From Armatimonadota bacterium (lineage in GTDB: Bacteria; Sysuimicrobiota; Sysuimicrobiia; Sysuimicrobiales; Sysuimicrobiaceae): a stretch of 64,000 nt of DNA. The stretch covers positions 124,001-188,000 of the forward strand of contig JAVKGW010000002.1 of assembly GCA_031460175.1 (NCBI GenBank), in the 5' to 3' direction. Under the pieces are notes generated by a model. The model saw only the letters and a list, made by a program, of their open reading frames with translations, did not search any database and was not told the origin of the DNA. This document shows, one piece after another, positions 1 through 8,580 of the stretch (positions within the stretch are counted from its first letter, which is position 1; the number at the start of each line of letters is the position of its first letter). The position numbers and the translations under genes are program-made.

Positions 1-77
1 GGGGCCCGGGCCGCCACCACGCCCACGCCCCCCACCAGGCTCAGGGCGGCCGCCACCACGAAGAGCACGGACTCCAC
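1..77 (-). CDS. nuoJ: NADH-quinone oxidoreductase subunit J, N-terminal fragment
   Basis: Only the first 25 or so codons lie in the window and the gene continues past the left edge. A GTG start at 77 follows the nuoI stop codon with a one-base gap. The translated start (VESVLFVVAAALSLVGG and on) is hydrophobic, as expected for the first membrane helix of NuoJ, a proton-channel membrane subunit of complex I. The assignment rests mainly on position, because nuoJ normally follows nuoI. Confidence 0.65.
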   Translation of the reverse strand, partial: MESVLFVVAAALSLVGGVGVVAARA

Positions 78-78
78 C

Positions 79-564
79 CTACACCTCCCGGCGGGGATCC
101 CGGCCCGAGGCGCCCGGATAGGGCTCCGTGAGCATCTCCTTGGTGTAGATGAGGGCCTGGCGGGAGTAGTCCGCCAGCTCGAAATCGTGTCCCAGGACGA
201 TGGCGCCCGTCGGACAGGCTTCCTCGCAGAATCCGCAGAAAATACACCGCAGCATGTTGATCTGGAACTCCTCCGCGTACCGCTCCCCCTTGCTCACCCG
301 TCTTTCCGGGGTGTTCTCCGCGGGCTTGACGTAGATGGCCTGGGCGGGGCACACGATGGCGCACAGTTCACAGCCCACGCACCGCTCGTCCCCGTCCTCG
401 TACAGGGTGAGCCAGTGGCGGCCCTTGAACCGGGGCGCGACCCGGGGCCGCTGCTCCGGGTACTGGAGGGTGACGGGACGCCGGAACAGGTACCGCACGG
501 TCACCCCCAATCCTCTCAGGACCGCCGCGCTCTCCACCACCGCACGCCGAACCGTCCGGTTCAC
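79..564 (-). CDS. nuoI: NADH-quinone oxidoreductase subunit I (two 4Fe-4S clusters)
   Basis: This 161-residue protein is the electron-wire subunit of complex I. It carries clusters N6a and N6b and passes electrons from the peripheral arm towards quinone. Two classic 4Fe-4S ferredoxin motifs are visible, CVGCELCAIVCP near residue 61 and CIFCGFCEEACP near residue 106. The start is GTG at 564, 9 bases after the nuoH stop. It belongs to the minus-strand nuoA-to-J operon. Length and motif spacing are normal for NuoI. Confidence 0.95.
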   Translation of the reverse strand: MNRTVRRAVVESAAVLRGLGVTVRYLFRRPVTLQYPEQRPRVAPRFKGRHWLTLYEDGDERCVGCELCAIVCPAQAIYVKPAENTPERRVSKGERYAEEFQINMLRCIFCGFCEEACPTGAIVLGHDFELADYSRQALIYTKEMLTEPYPGASGRDPRREV

Positions 565-573
565 GGCTCCCTC

Positions 574-1545
574 CTAGACCACGAAGAACGAGGTCACCAC
601 GAGGTTTCCGAGGGCCAGCGGGATCAACAGCTTCCAGCTCAGCCCCATGAGGTGATCATACCGCACCCGGGGGACCGTGGCCCGAATCCAGATGAACACG
701 CCCACGAAGACCACCGTCTTCAGGAGGAACCAGGCCACGCCGGGCAGCCCCGGGCCGAGCCACCCTCCGAAGAACAGGAGGGTGGTGAGCGCGCTCTGGG
801 TGATGATGGCCACGTACTCCGCGATGTAGAACATCACGAACTTGAGTCCGCCGTATTCCGTGTGGTAGCCGGCGATGAGCTCCTGCTCCGCCTCCGGAAG
901 GTCGAAGGGCGCGCGGTTGGTCTCCGCCAGGGCCGAGAGGAAGAACACCCCGAAGGCCAGGGGTTGCTTGAGGACAAACCAGAGGTCCTGTTGCGCTTCC
1001 ACGATCCCCACGAGGCTCAACGTGCCGGCGGACAGCACCACGCTTAGGGCCGATAGCCCCCAGGCCAGCTCGTAGCTCACCACCTGGGCCGCGCTGCGCA
1101 AAGCGCCCAGCAGGGCGTACTTGCTGTTGGAGGACCACCCGCCCAGGATGAGGCCGTACACCCCGAGGGAGGAGGCCCCCAGGACCAGCAGGATCCCCGC
1201 GCTGGGGTTCGCGAGGTACAGGTGAATCCGGCGGCCGAACAGCTCGATGGGCGGGCCGAAGGGGATCACCGCATACGCCGCCAGGGCCGCCACCATCACG
1301 ATGAGGGGAGCTGCAAGGTACACCCACCTGTCCGCGGCCCGGGGCATGAAGTCCTCCTTGGCGAGGAGCTTGATGCCGTCCGCGAGGGGCTGCAGGAGCC
1401 CGAACGGGCCCACCCGGTTGGGTCCGATTCGGTGGTGGAACTTGCCCAACAGCCGCCGCTCCAGAAAGACCGTGTAAGCGGTGGCGGTAAGCAGCAAAAA
1501 CGCCAGAATGGCGCTCTTCAGGGCAGCTTCCAGCACCACCGTCAC
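574..1545 (-). CDS. nuoH: NADH-quinone oxidoreductase subunit H
   Basis: This 323-residue membrane protein forms much of the quinone-binding chamber of complex I and contacts the peripheral arm. Hallmarks are the N-terminal ERRLLGKFHHRIGPNRVGP segment, the loop LAETNRAPFDLPEAEQELIAG, and about eight hydrophobic helices. The reading frame stays open far upstream, but the true start is GTG at 1545, which overlaps the nuoG stop as GTGA. That start gives the usual family length and the usual N-terminus with one helix before the ERR motif. Confidence 0.95.
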   Translation of the reverse strand: MTVVLEAALKSAILAFLLLTATAYTVFLERRLLGKFHHRIGPNRVGPFGLLQPLADGIKLLAKEDFMPRAADRWVYLAAPLIVMVAALAAYAVIPFGPPIELFGRRIHLYLANPSAGILLVLGASSLGVYGLILGGWSSNSKYALLGALRSAAQVVSYELAWGLSALSVVLSAGTLSLVGIVEAQQDLWFVLKQPLAFGVFFLSALAETNRAPFDLPEAEQELIAGYHTEYGGLKFVMFYIAEYVAIITQSALTTLLFFGGWLGPGLPGVAWFLLKTVVFVGVFIWIRATVPRVRYDHLMGLSWKLLIPLALGNLVVTSFFVV

Positions 1546-4103
1546 CGCACGCCCTCCAGGGCCCGTACCCGGATCCGCACCGGGTGGCGGAAGACACCCC
1601 ACCGGTTCAACGGGATCTCCCGGAAGCCTAGAGGAACCAGCACATGCCCCGGCAGACCCTCCCGGGCCACCCGGCACCGCACTGCGGCGGAAATGCCGCC
1701 CACCTCCAGCTCCACGGGGTCTCCGTCCCGGATTCCCAGGCGCACGGCGTCTTCCGGGTGGAGGACCGCGTGGGGCTCGCTGATGAGCTCCGGGATGCCC
1801 CGGCACCGCTCCGCCATCTCCCCCTGGCGAAAGAGCCGGGGCACGGGAACGAGTACCAACCCTTTGTCCTCCACTTCCGGGCTCACGAGATCCACGGGCT
1901 CCACCCGGGGTGTGCGGCGGGGAAGGGGATAGGGCTGGTCGAGGGCGAGGCCCGGGATCACCCGGCGCATCTCCTCGAAGACGGCCTCCGGACCCGGGTA
2001 CTCGAGGGAGATCCCCAGGTGCGCGGCGAGGGCCTGGAGGATGGTGCCGTCGGCCCAGGCCCCCTCCGGTCCCAGCCGGGCCTGGACGATGCGCTGCGGC
2101 CGGCCTTCGATGTTGCCCACCGTCCCGGATCGCTCCGCGAACGCCAGGGCCGGGAGGACCACGTCCGCGGAGCGGGCGGTCTCGGTCCAGAAGAGGTCGG
2201 TCACCACTAAAAACAGCCGCTCCCGGGCCCGCACCCACAGGTCCGCGTCCGGGAAGTCCCGGGCGGGGTCAGCACCGGCCACGTACAAAACCTGGAGCGC
2301 GCCCCGGACGGCCGCCTCCAGCATCCCCACGGTATGGAGGCCGGGCTTTTGGGGGGGCCGGACTCCCCATACGGATTCAATGCGGGCCAGCGCTTCGGGG
2401 TCGTCCAGGGGCAGTAGACCCGGCAATACATCTGGCGCCATCCCCGCGATGGCGGCTCCGACGGCGCTCCCCCGGCCCTGCAGGAGTGAGAGCGTCCCCC
2501 CGCACAGGGCCCGCAGGGTATTCACCGCATGGAGCACCCGCTCCGCATAAGGGCTGAGGAGGCTCAGGCGGCCCACGAAGAAGGCCACGGGACCCTGCAG
2601 GAATGCCTCGGCGGCCCGCTCGAGGACCTCCACGGAAACCCCGGCCTGTTCGGCCACCGCGTCCACGTCCACCGCATCCAGGACTCCCGCGTTGGGGGCA
2701 GGCGCCATCCGGTCCCGCACCAGGCGCGCGAGGGCCAAAAGCAACCGGTGCTCGTGCCCGTACCGGTGGAGGATGAGGTGCGTGCAGTAGCGGTCGATCT
2801 CCAACCGCTTGGGGGCCAGCACCACCGCTTGCATCCCCTGATCCAGGGCGCGCTTGACGCGTAGCCAAAGCACCGGGTACTCCTCGGAGAGGTCGCAGCC
2901 CACGAGCACCAGGGTCCGCACCAGGTCCAGCTGATCCACGGGGCCGCCCGCGGGCCGGGGTCCGAGCCCCCGCTGGCGGCTATCGGGATCCACCACCTCC
3001 CCATCCGGGATCCCCTCCATCCCCCAGGCCCAATCCCGGGTGGGAAGCGGATGGAGGGTATCGGTGCGGAAGTCCAGGTTGTTGGTGCCCAGGGTGCGCA
3101 GGAGCCGGCTCAGCAGATACGACTCCTCGAGGGTGAGCCGCTCCCCACCCAGGGCTCCGATGGCGTCCGGCCCGGCCTCGCGGATCCGGCGGGCCACCAG
3201 GGAAAGCGCCTCATCCCAGCCACAGGGCTCCAGCTTTCCCTCGCGTCGCACGTACGGCGTGCGCAGCCGGTCGGGGTGGTTCACGTAGTCGTACCCGAAA
3301 AATCCCAGGTCGCACAGCCACACGTCGTTGAGGGCCCGGTGCTCCCGGGCCCGGATCCGCACCACCTCCCCGCCCCGGACGTCCACCCACACCGCGCACC
3401 CGAGACCGCAGTGGGTGCACACGCTTGGGACAGGGCGGTTGTCCCAGGGTCGGGCCCGGAACCGGTACACCCCGCTCGTGAGGGCGCCCACCGGGCAGAT
3501 GGCGATGGTGTTCCCGATGAACTTGCTGGGACGTTCCTGGGTAATGGGCGGCGCGTCGATGTGGGTGAGGTATCCCCGCTCGTGGCCCTTGAGGGCGTGG
3601 TCTCCGGCCACCACCTCCCCGAACCGGACGCACCGCCAGCACAGGATGCACCGCTCCCGGTCCAGGGTGAGCACGGGGCTGAGGGGCACCGCCTTGGGGA
3701 AGTGGCGCTTGGGCTCCACGAACCGGCTCGCTCCCGGCCCGTATTTGAAGGTGTTGTCCTGGAGGGGGCACTCTCCACCCTTGTCGCAGATGGGGCAGTC
3801 GAGAGGATGGTTGATCAGGAGGAACTCCAGGATCGCCTGCCGCGCCTCCACCACCTCCGGGGTCTCCGTCCAGACCACCATGCCCTCCTGGGCCTCCAGG
3901 GTGCAGGCGGTCTGAAGCCGCGGCATCTTCTCCACCCGCACGAAGCACATGCGGCAGGCCCCGAGGGGGGGCATCCGCTCGTGGTAGCAGAACACGGGGA
4001 TCTCGATGCCCGCCCGCTCCGCCGCGTGGAGCACCGTGGTCCCCTTGGGCACCGTCACCGGACGGCCATCAACGGTCAGGGTCACCGATCCCGGATCGGC
4101 CAT
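1542..4103 (-). CDS. nuoG: NADH-quinone oxidoreductase subunit G
   Basis: NuoG is the large iron-sulfur subunit of the NADH dehydrogenase module (853 residues). Domains in order: a 2Fe-2S ferredoxin domain (CYHERMPPLGACRMC), the His-Cys3 4Fe-4S region (CDKGGECPLQDN), two more clusters (CILCWRC and a later Cys), the CTHCGLGC motif that in some bacteria binds the extra N7 cluster, and a C-terminal molybdopterin-oxidoreductase-like domain that has lost its cofactor role in this family. A clear ribosome binding site (GGAGGACC) precedes the ATG at 4103, 24 bases after nuoF ends. Confidence 0.94.
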   Translation of the reverse strand: MADPGSVTLTVDGRPVTVPKGTTVLHAAERAGIEIPVFCYHERMPPLGACRMCFVRVEKMPRLQTACTLEAQEGMVVWTETPEVVEARQAILEFLLINHPLDCPICDKGGECPLQDNTFKYGPGASRFVEPKRHFPKAVPLSPVLTLDRERCILCWRCVRFGEVVAGDHALKGHERGYLTHIDAPPITQERPSKFIGNTIAICPVGALTSGVYRFRARPWDNRPVPSVCTHCGLGCAVWVDVRGGEVVRIRAREHRALNDVWLCDLGFFGYDYVNHPDRLRTPYVRREGKLEPCGWDEALSLVARRIREAGPDAIGALGGERLTLEESYLLSRLLRTLGTNNLDFRTDTLHPLPTRDWAWGMEGIPDGEVVDPDSRQRGLGPRPAGGPVDQLDLVRTLVLVGCDLSEEYPVLWLRVKRALDQGMQAVVLAPKRLEIDRYCTHLILHRYGHEHRLLLALARLVRDRMAPAPNAGVLDAVDVDAVAEQAGVSVEVLERAAEAFLQGPVAFFVGRLSLLSPYAERVLHAVNTLRALCGGTLSLLQGRGSAVGAAIAGMAPDVLPGLLPLDDPEALARIESVWGVRPPQKPGLHTVGMLEAAVRGALQVLYVAGADPARDFPDADLWVRARERLFLVVTDLFWTETARSADVVLPALAFAERSGTVGNIEGRPQRIVQARLGPEGAWADGTILQALAAHLGISLEYPGPEAVFEEMRRVIPGLALDQPYPLPRRTPRVEPVDLVSPEVEDKGLVLVPVPRLFRQGEMAERCRGIPELISEPHAVLHPEDAVRLGIRDGDPVELEVGGISAAVRCRVAREGLPGHVLVPLGFREIPLNRWGVFRHPVRIRVRALEGVR

Positions 4104-4127
4104 GGTCCTCCTCGGTTCCGGAATGGG

Positions 4128-5417
4128 CTATCCGCCCGGTGCAAGGATCCCTTCCCGGATCCGCACCGGCATCTCCACGGGGGTGCGCGCACCCCGGATG
4201 TAGGCGACGAACTCGTCCCGGAAGTCCTCTAGCCCCGCCCGGAGGCTCGGCGGCACGCTCTCCCCGAGCGGGCAGAAGCAGGTGCCCGTCATGTTCCTGG
4301 CGATGCTCTCCAGGAGATCCAGGTCCTCCATGCGGCCCCGGCCGTGCAGGATGCGATCCAGGATTTGGGTTACCCACCGGGTGCCCTCCCGGCAGGGCGT
4401 GCACTTCCCGCACGATTCCTCCCGGTAGAACTCGCAGACCCGGGCGATCACCTGGACCATGTCCGTGGTCTCGTCCATGATGATCACGGCCCCGCTTCCC
4501 AGCATGGAGCCCAACTTCGCCAGGGACTCGTGGTTGAGGGGGACATCCAGGTGCTCTGCCCGGAGGGGCCGGCTGCTGGTCCCCCCCGGATAGAAGGCCT
4601 TCACCCGCCGGCCGCCCCGCACCCCACCCGCCCGCTCGATGAGCTCCCGGGCCGTGGTCCCCAGCGGCGCCTCGATGACCCCGGGCCGGTTCACATGCCC
4701 GCTCACGGAATAGAGCTGCGGCGGCCCTTGCGCGAGCCACCACTCCGGGCCGTGCTTCACGATCCACGGAATGCAGCACATGGTCTCCACGTTGTTGAGC
4801 ACCGTGGGCTGATTGTAGAGTCCCATAACCGCGGGGAAGTAGGGGGGCTTGAGGCGGGGCATGGCCCGCTTCCCCTCCAGGGACTCCAGCAGCGCCGTCT
4901 CCTCGCCCGCGATGTACGCCCCGGCCCCGGGGTGCAGCACGATGTCGCAGCTGAAGTCCGTGCCCAGGATGCGCTCCCCCAGAAATCCGTGCTCGTAGGC
5001 CTGGGCGATGGCCCGCTCCAGCTTCCGGTAGGCCTGGTAGAACTCCCTCCGCAGGTAGATGAAGGCCTTCCGGATCCCCATCGCGTAGCAGGTGAGGATC
5101 ATCCCTTCCAGGAGGAGGTGCGGGTCGCCCTCGAGGAGGGTCCGGTCCTTGAAGGTTCCCGGCTCCCCTTCGTCCCCGTTCACCACCAGGTACTTCACGG
5201 GCGCGTCCTTGGGCACGAACTTCCACTTGCGGCCTGTCGGAAAGCCGGCCCCGCCCCGGCCCCGCAGCTGCGACCGGTCCACCATCTCCACCACGTCCTC
5301 GGGGCTGAGCTCCCGCAGGGCCCGGCGCAGGGCCTCGTATCCCCCGTGGCGCAGGTAGGTCTCGATGTCCTCCTGGCCCGGAACCCCCACGTGGCGCAGC
5401 AGGACCCGCTCCGTCAT
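4128..5417 (-). CDS. nuoF: NADH-quinone oxidoreductase subunit F (NADH/FMN site)
   Basis: This 429-residue subunit oxidises NADH, passes electrons to FMN and then to a 4Fe-4S cluster. The NADH/FMN glycine-rich stretch LRGRGGAGFPTGRKWKF lies near residue 50, GDEGEPGTFKDR follows, and the cluster ligands are CGKCTPC near residue 335 plus a later Cys in TCFCPLG. The ATG at 5417 overlaps the nuoE stop (ATGA), which fixes the start, although the frame stays open upstream. Length is typical. Confidence 0.95.
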   Translation of the reverse strand: MTERVLLRHVGVPGQEDIETYLRHGGYEALRRALRELSPEDVVEMVDRSQLRGRGGAGFPTGRKWKFVPKDAPVKYLVVNGDEGEPGTFKDRTLLEGDPHLLLEGMILTCYAMGIRKAFIYLRREFYQAYRKLERAIAQAYEHGFLGERILGTDFSCDIVLHPGAGAYIAGEETALLESLEGKRAMPRLKPPYFPAVMGLYNQPTVLNNVETMCCIPWIVKHGPEWWLAQGPPQLYSVSGHVNRPGVIEAPLGTTARELIERAGGVRGGRRVKAFYPGGTSSRPLRAEHLDVPLNHESLAKLGSMLGSGAVIIMDETTDMVQVIARVCEFYREESCGKCTPCREGTRWVTQILDRILHGRGRMEDLDLLESIARNMTGTCFCPLGESVPPSLRAGLEDFRDEFVAYIRGARTPVEMPVRIREGILAPGG

Positions 5418-5890
5418 CGCCGTTCCCCGTCCCCGAACAGGATGCGGTCCACGAGCTCCGGGGTGAGGGGGCCGTAACGCTCCGTGCCCACGATCATGCA
5501 GGGCGCCTGGTCGCAGGCCGCCAGGCATTCCGCGATGCGGAGGGTGTAGCGGCCGTCGGGCGTGGTCTGCCCCGGCCGGATCCCCAACCGCTCTTCCAGA
5601 TGGCGGCGGATCACCTCTGCGCCGTTCAGGAGACAGGAGACATTCGTGCACAGCTGGATCACTCGCTCCCCCACGGGTTCCGTGAAGAGGAGGGAGTAGA
5701 AGGAGGCCACCTCCGCCACCGCCTCCACGGGCAGGTCCAGCAGCTCCGCCACCTCCCGTTGAGCCTCCGGCGGCAGCCACCCCAGCTCCTCCTGGGCCCG
5801 CAAGAGCGCGGGGATGAGGGCCGAGCGCGCCACGGGGTACCGGGCGGCGAGTCTGCGGATCTCCTCCCGAGTTGCTTCCGAGAGCCTCAC
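5414..5890 (-). CDS. nuoE: NADH-quinone oxidoreductase subunit E
   Basis: This 158-residue thioredoxin-like 2Fe-2S subunit pairs with NuoF in the NADH-oxidising module. The four cluster cysteines are visible as CTNVSC near residue 80 and CLAAC near residue 117. An N-terminal helical region (EELGWLPPEAQREVAELL) is typical of the family. The start is GTG at 5890, overlapping the nuoD stop as GTGA. The frame is open upstream, but that extension lies opposite nuoD and is not coding. Confidence 0.94.
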   Translation of the reverse strand: MRLSEATREEIRRLAARYPVARSALIPALLRAQEELGWLPPEAQREVAELLDLPVEAVAEVASFYSLLFTEPVGERVIQLCTNVSCLLNGAEVIRRHLEERLGIRPGQTTPDGRYTLRIAECLAACDQAPCMIVGTERYGPLTPELVDRILFGDGERR

Positions 5891-7059
5891 CGGTCCACGT
5901 CTCCCAGCACGATGTCGATGGAGGCGATGGCCACCACCACGTCCGCCAGCATCCCGCCCTGCACCATCACGGGAAGGGCCTGGAGGTTGCTGAAGGAGGG
6001 GGAGCGCACCCGCACCCGCACGGGTCGGTTGGACCCGTCGGAGACGATGTAGTAGCCCTTCTCCCCGCGGGGCGATTCCACCGCGGCGTACACCTCGCCC
6101 CTGGGCGGGTGGATCCCCTCGCTCACCAGCTTGAACTGGTGGATCACCGCCTCCATGCTCCGCACCAGTTCCCGCCGGGGCGGGAGCGCCACCTTCCGGT
6201 CCTCCACGAGGACGGGGCCGTCGGGGAGCCGGTCCAGGGCCTGCAGGATGATGCGCCGCGCCTGCCGCATCTCCTCCATGCGCACGAGGTACCGGTCGTA
6301 GGCGTCCCCGTGCTGGCCGACCGGGACATCGAATTCGAAGTCCTCGTAGGAGGAGTACGGGAACGCCTTGCGGACGTCGTAGGCGATCCCAGAGGCCCGG
6401 AGCACCGGTCCCGTCACCCCGTAGCGCAGGGCATCCTCGGGACGCAGCACCGCCACGCCCTCGTTCCGCTGCCGCCAAACGAGGTTCTCCGTGAGCAGGG
6501 CCTCGTACTCGTCGAGCCGCCTGGGGAACTCGTCCAGGAAGGCCCGGACCCGGGGGAAGAACTCCTCGGGGAGGTCCTCGGCGACCCCCCCGATGCGGAA
6601 GTACCCCGGCATCATCCGCTGCCCCGAGACCATCTCCGACAGCTCCAGGATCTCCTCCCGATCCCGGAAGCAGTACATGAGGAGGCTCGTGACGTTGAGA
6701 TCCAGGGCGGAGGTGCCCAGCCACACCAGGTGGCTCGAGATGCGGTTCAGTTCCGCCATGATCACCCGGATGTACTGGGCCCGCTTGGGGACCTCGATCC
6801 CCAGGAGCTTCTCCACCGCGAGGCAGTACGCGAATTCCTCGTGGTAGCTGCTGAGGTACTCGATGCGGTCCACCAGGGTGATGTTCTGGTGGTAGGTGCG
6901 GGACTCCATCTCCTTCTCGATGCCCGTGTGGAGGTAGCCGATCACGGGCCGGCAGGAGACCACCACCTCCCCCTCCAGCTCCAGCACCAATCGCAGGACC
7001 CCGTGGGTGCTGGGATGTTGGGGCCCCATGTTGATGGTGAGGGTCTCCCGCTGGATCAC
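5887..7059 (-). CDS. nuoD: NADH-quinone oxidoreductase subunit D
   Basis: This 390-residue 49-kDa-type subunit forms the quinone site with NuoB and is related to the large subunit of NiFe hydrogenases. The N-terminus carries NMGPQHPSTHGVLRLVLELE, the family signature, and the protein ends IDIVLGDVDR as in other NuoD proteins. It is a stand-alone NuoD, not the NuoCD fusion of enterobacteria. The start overlaps the nuoC stop (ATGA). Confidence 0.96.
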   Translation of the reverse strand: MIQRETLTINMGPQHPSTHGVLRLVLELEGEVVVSCRPVIGYLHTGIEKEMESRTYHQNITLVDRIEYLSSYHEEFAYCLAVEKLLGIEVPKRAQYIRVIMAELNRISSHLVWLGTSALDLNVTSLLMYCFRDREEILELSEMVSGQRMMPGYFRIGGVAEDLPEEFFPRVRAFLDEFPRRLDEYEALLTENLVWRQRNEGVAVLRPEDALRYGVTGPVLRASGIAYDVRKAFPYSSYEDFEFDVPVGQHGDAYDRYLVRMEEMRQARRIILQALDRLPDGPVLVEDRKVALPPRRELVRSMEAVIHQFKLVSEGIHPPRGEVYAAVESPRGEKGYYIVSDGSNRPVRVRVRSPSFSNLQALPVMVQGGMLADVVVAIASIDIVLGDVDR

Positions 7060-7601
7060 CGATCCTCCCTCCGGCGAGGGGGGACGTTCGGGATCGTCTC
7101 GCTGGGAACCTTCGGGGTGTACCCCTTGAACTCCACGGGCTCCTCCGTGAGGGGGTAGTCCTTCCGGAGGGGGTGCCCTTCCCAGTCATCGGGCAGGAGG
7201 ATCCGGGTGAGGTCCGGGTGTCCGACAAACCGGATCCCGAACAGATCCCACAGCTCCCGCTCGAACCAGTTGGCGCCCGCGAAGAGGGGGATCGCCGTGG
7301 GGAGCACGGGATCCGAGCCGGGGACCCGGGTCTTCACCCGCAGGCGCTCCCGCCGGCTGAGACTCAGGAGGTGGTAGACCACCTCGAACCGGGGCTCTGT
7401 GGGATACCGGTCCCAGGCGGTGAGGTCCGTGAGCATCTCGAACCGCCAGGGGTCCCCCTTCACCGCCGCGAGGGCGTCGAGGAGGGCTTCAGGCCGCACG
7501 AGCACCGTCGGGTCTCCCCGGAACCGGTGCACTTCCAGCACCCCTTCTCCCAGGCGCTCCTGGAGGAAGGCCTGCACGGGAGCGGGATCCACCACGTGCA
7601 T
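7056..7601 (-). CDS. nuoC: NADH-quinone oxidoreductase subunit C
   Basis: This 181-residue 30-kDa-type subunit of the complex I connecting module has the family signature near residues 110-150: WFERELWDLFGIRFVGHPDL followed by RILLPDDWEGHPLRKDYPL. Its end overlaps the nuoD start. Four bases separate its ATG at 7601 from the nuoB stop, so the genes are tightly coupled. Confidence 0.95.
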   Translation of the reverse strand: MHVVDPAPVQAFLQERLGEGVLEVHRFRGDPTVLVRPEALLDALAAVKGDPWRFEMLTDLTAWDRYPTEPRFEVVYHLLSLSRRERLRVKTRVPGSDPVLPTAIPLFAGANWFERELWDLFGIRFVGHPDLTRILLPDDWEGHPLRKDYPLTEEPVEFKGYTPKVPSETIPNVPPRRREDR

Positions 7602-7605
7602 CTTC

Positions 7606-8127
7606 CTACCCCACCCGGGACGACGCGCGGCGGAGGGTTCCCAGCTTCCCTTGCTCCCGGATCTTCTCCTGGAGCTTCATGAGGCCGTACAGCAAGGCCT
7701 CCGGCCGGGGGGGGCAGCCGGCCACGTACACGTCCACGGGCACCACTTTGTCCACGCCCTGCACCAGGGCGTAGTTGTTGTATACCCCGCCGCAGCTGGC
7801 GCAGTCGCCCATGGCGATGACCCACTTGGGCTCCAACATCTGCTCGTAGATGTGCCGAAGCACGGGCGCCATCTTCTGGCTCACCCGGCCCGCCACGATC
7901 ATGAGGTCGGATTGCCGCGGGGAGGCCCGGAAGGCCTCCATCCCGAACCGGGCGATGTCGAACTTGCTGGTGGTGGTGGCGATCATCTCGATGGCGCAGC
8001 AGGCGAGTCCGAACTGTACGGGCCACACGGAGGAGCTGCGGGCCCACGCCAGCATGCGGTCCACGGTGGTGGTGAGGACGTTGCGCCGGAGCCCCTCCGC
8101 TTCTGCATCCAGATCTACTCTTGCCAT
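7606..8127 (-). CDS. nuoB: NADH-quinone oxidoreductase subunit B (cluster N2)
   Basis: NuoB (173 residues) carries N2, the terminal 4Fe-4S cluster that reduces quinone. The ligands are visible: the tandem cysteines in [10 protein letters not shown], one cysteine of GDCASCG, and the cysteine in AGCPPRPE. The ATG at 8127 lies inside the end of nuoA, a 13-base overlap. An earlier in-frame start would lie deeper inside nuoA and add no family-like sequence. Length is normal. Confidence 0.95.
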   Translation of the reverse strand: MARVDLDAEAEGLRRNVLTTTVDRMLAWARSSSVWPVQFGLACCAIEMIATTTSKFDIARFGMEAFRASPRQSDLMIVAGRVSQKMAPVLRHIYEQMLEPKWVIAMGDCASCGGVYNNYALVQGVDKVVPVDVYVAGCPPRPEALLYGLMKLQEKIREQGKLGTLRRASSRVG

Positions 8128-8477
8128 TCCAGCCCCCCTCTCGCCCACTCGTAGGCGTAGCCCAGTCCCAGCAGGGCGATGAACACGAGGCCTGCCCACA
8201 GGGCAGGCGTTCCGAGTTCCCGCAGCACCAGGGCCCACGGGTACAGGAACACCGCCTCCACATCGAACAGGATGAAGAGCATGGCGATGAGGTAGTAGCG
8301 GATGGGCACCCGCTCTCGGGCAGAACCCAAGGGCCACACCCCGCTCTCGTAGGCCTCCAGCTTCTCAGGCGTGGGATAGCGACCCCCCAGGAGGGCGTGG
8401 AGCCCGAGAAGCCCCACCGCGAGCCCCGTGGAGATCGCCAGGTGCACCAGGACGGGAACGTATTCCCTCATCTCCAT
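8115..8477 (-). CDS. nuoA: NADH-quinone oxidoreductase subunit A
   Basis: NuoA (120 residues) is a three-helix membrane subunit and the first gene of the complex I operon. The loop [13 protein letters not shown] is the family signature, with Ser where many homologues have Cys (ECG). The segment [23 protein letters not shown] is the conserved second helix with its acidic residues. The N-terminus is MEMREY; the second Met, six bases later, could also be the start, and no strong ribosome binding site decides between them. Confidence 0.94.
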   Translation of the reverse strand: MEMREYVPVLVHLAISTGLAVGLLGLHALLGGRYPTPEKLEAYESGVWPLGSARERVPIRYYLIAMLFILFDVEAVFLYPWALVLRELGTPALWAGLVFIALLGLGYAYEWARGGLEWQE

Positions 8478-8514
8478 AAAAACGCCGGTGCACGGACGCT
8501 CCCGGCTCCGGCGC
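8478..8514 (-). promoter_or_regulatory. hairpin with U-tract directly before nuoA (possible attenuator)
   Basis: Read on the minus strand, an inverted repeat GCGCCGG ... CCGGCG with a loop of about 19 bases is followed by TTTTT and then immediately the nuoA start codon. It looks like an intrinsic terminator placed between the upstream desulfurase gene and nuoA. It could end readthrough from upstream or act as an attenuator. The stem is short and the loop long, so support is weak. Confidence 0.3.
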
Positions 8515-8580
8515 TTCCTCCCCGCAGGCCCACCGCGAGCCCGCCTTCCTGCTAGATGATGGCAGACCCGGCCCGCGGAA

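Noticed and set aside
1546-2238. Upstream extension of nuoH as a possible fusion protein
   Set aside because: The extra residues are Pro/Gly/Arg-rich antisense-type sequence inside nuoG, and the GTGA overlap gives the normal NuoH start.
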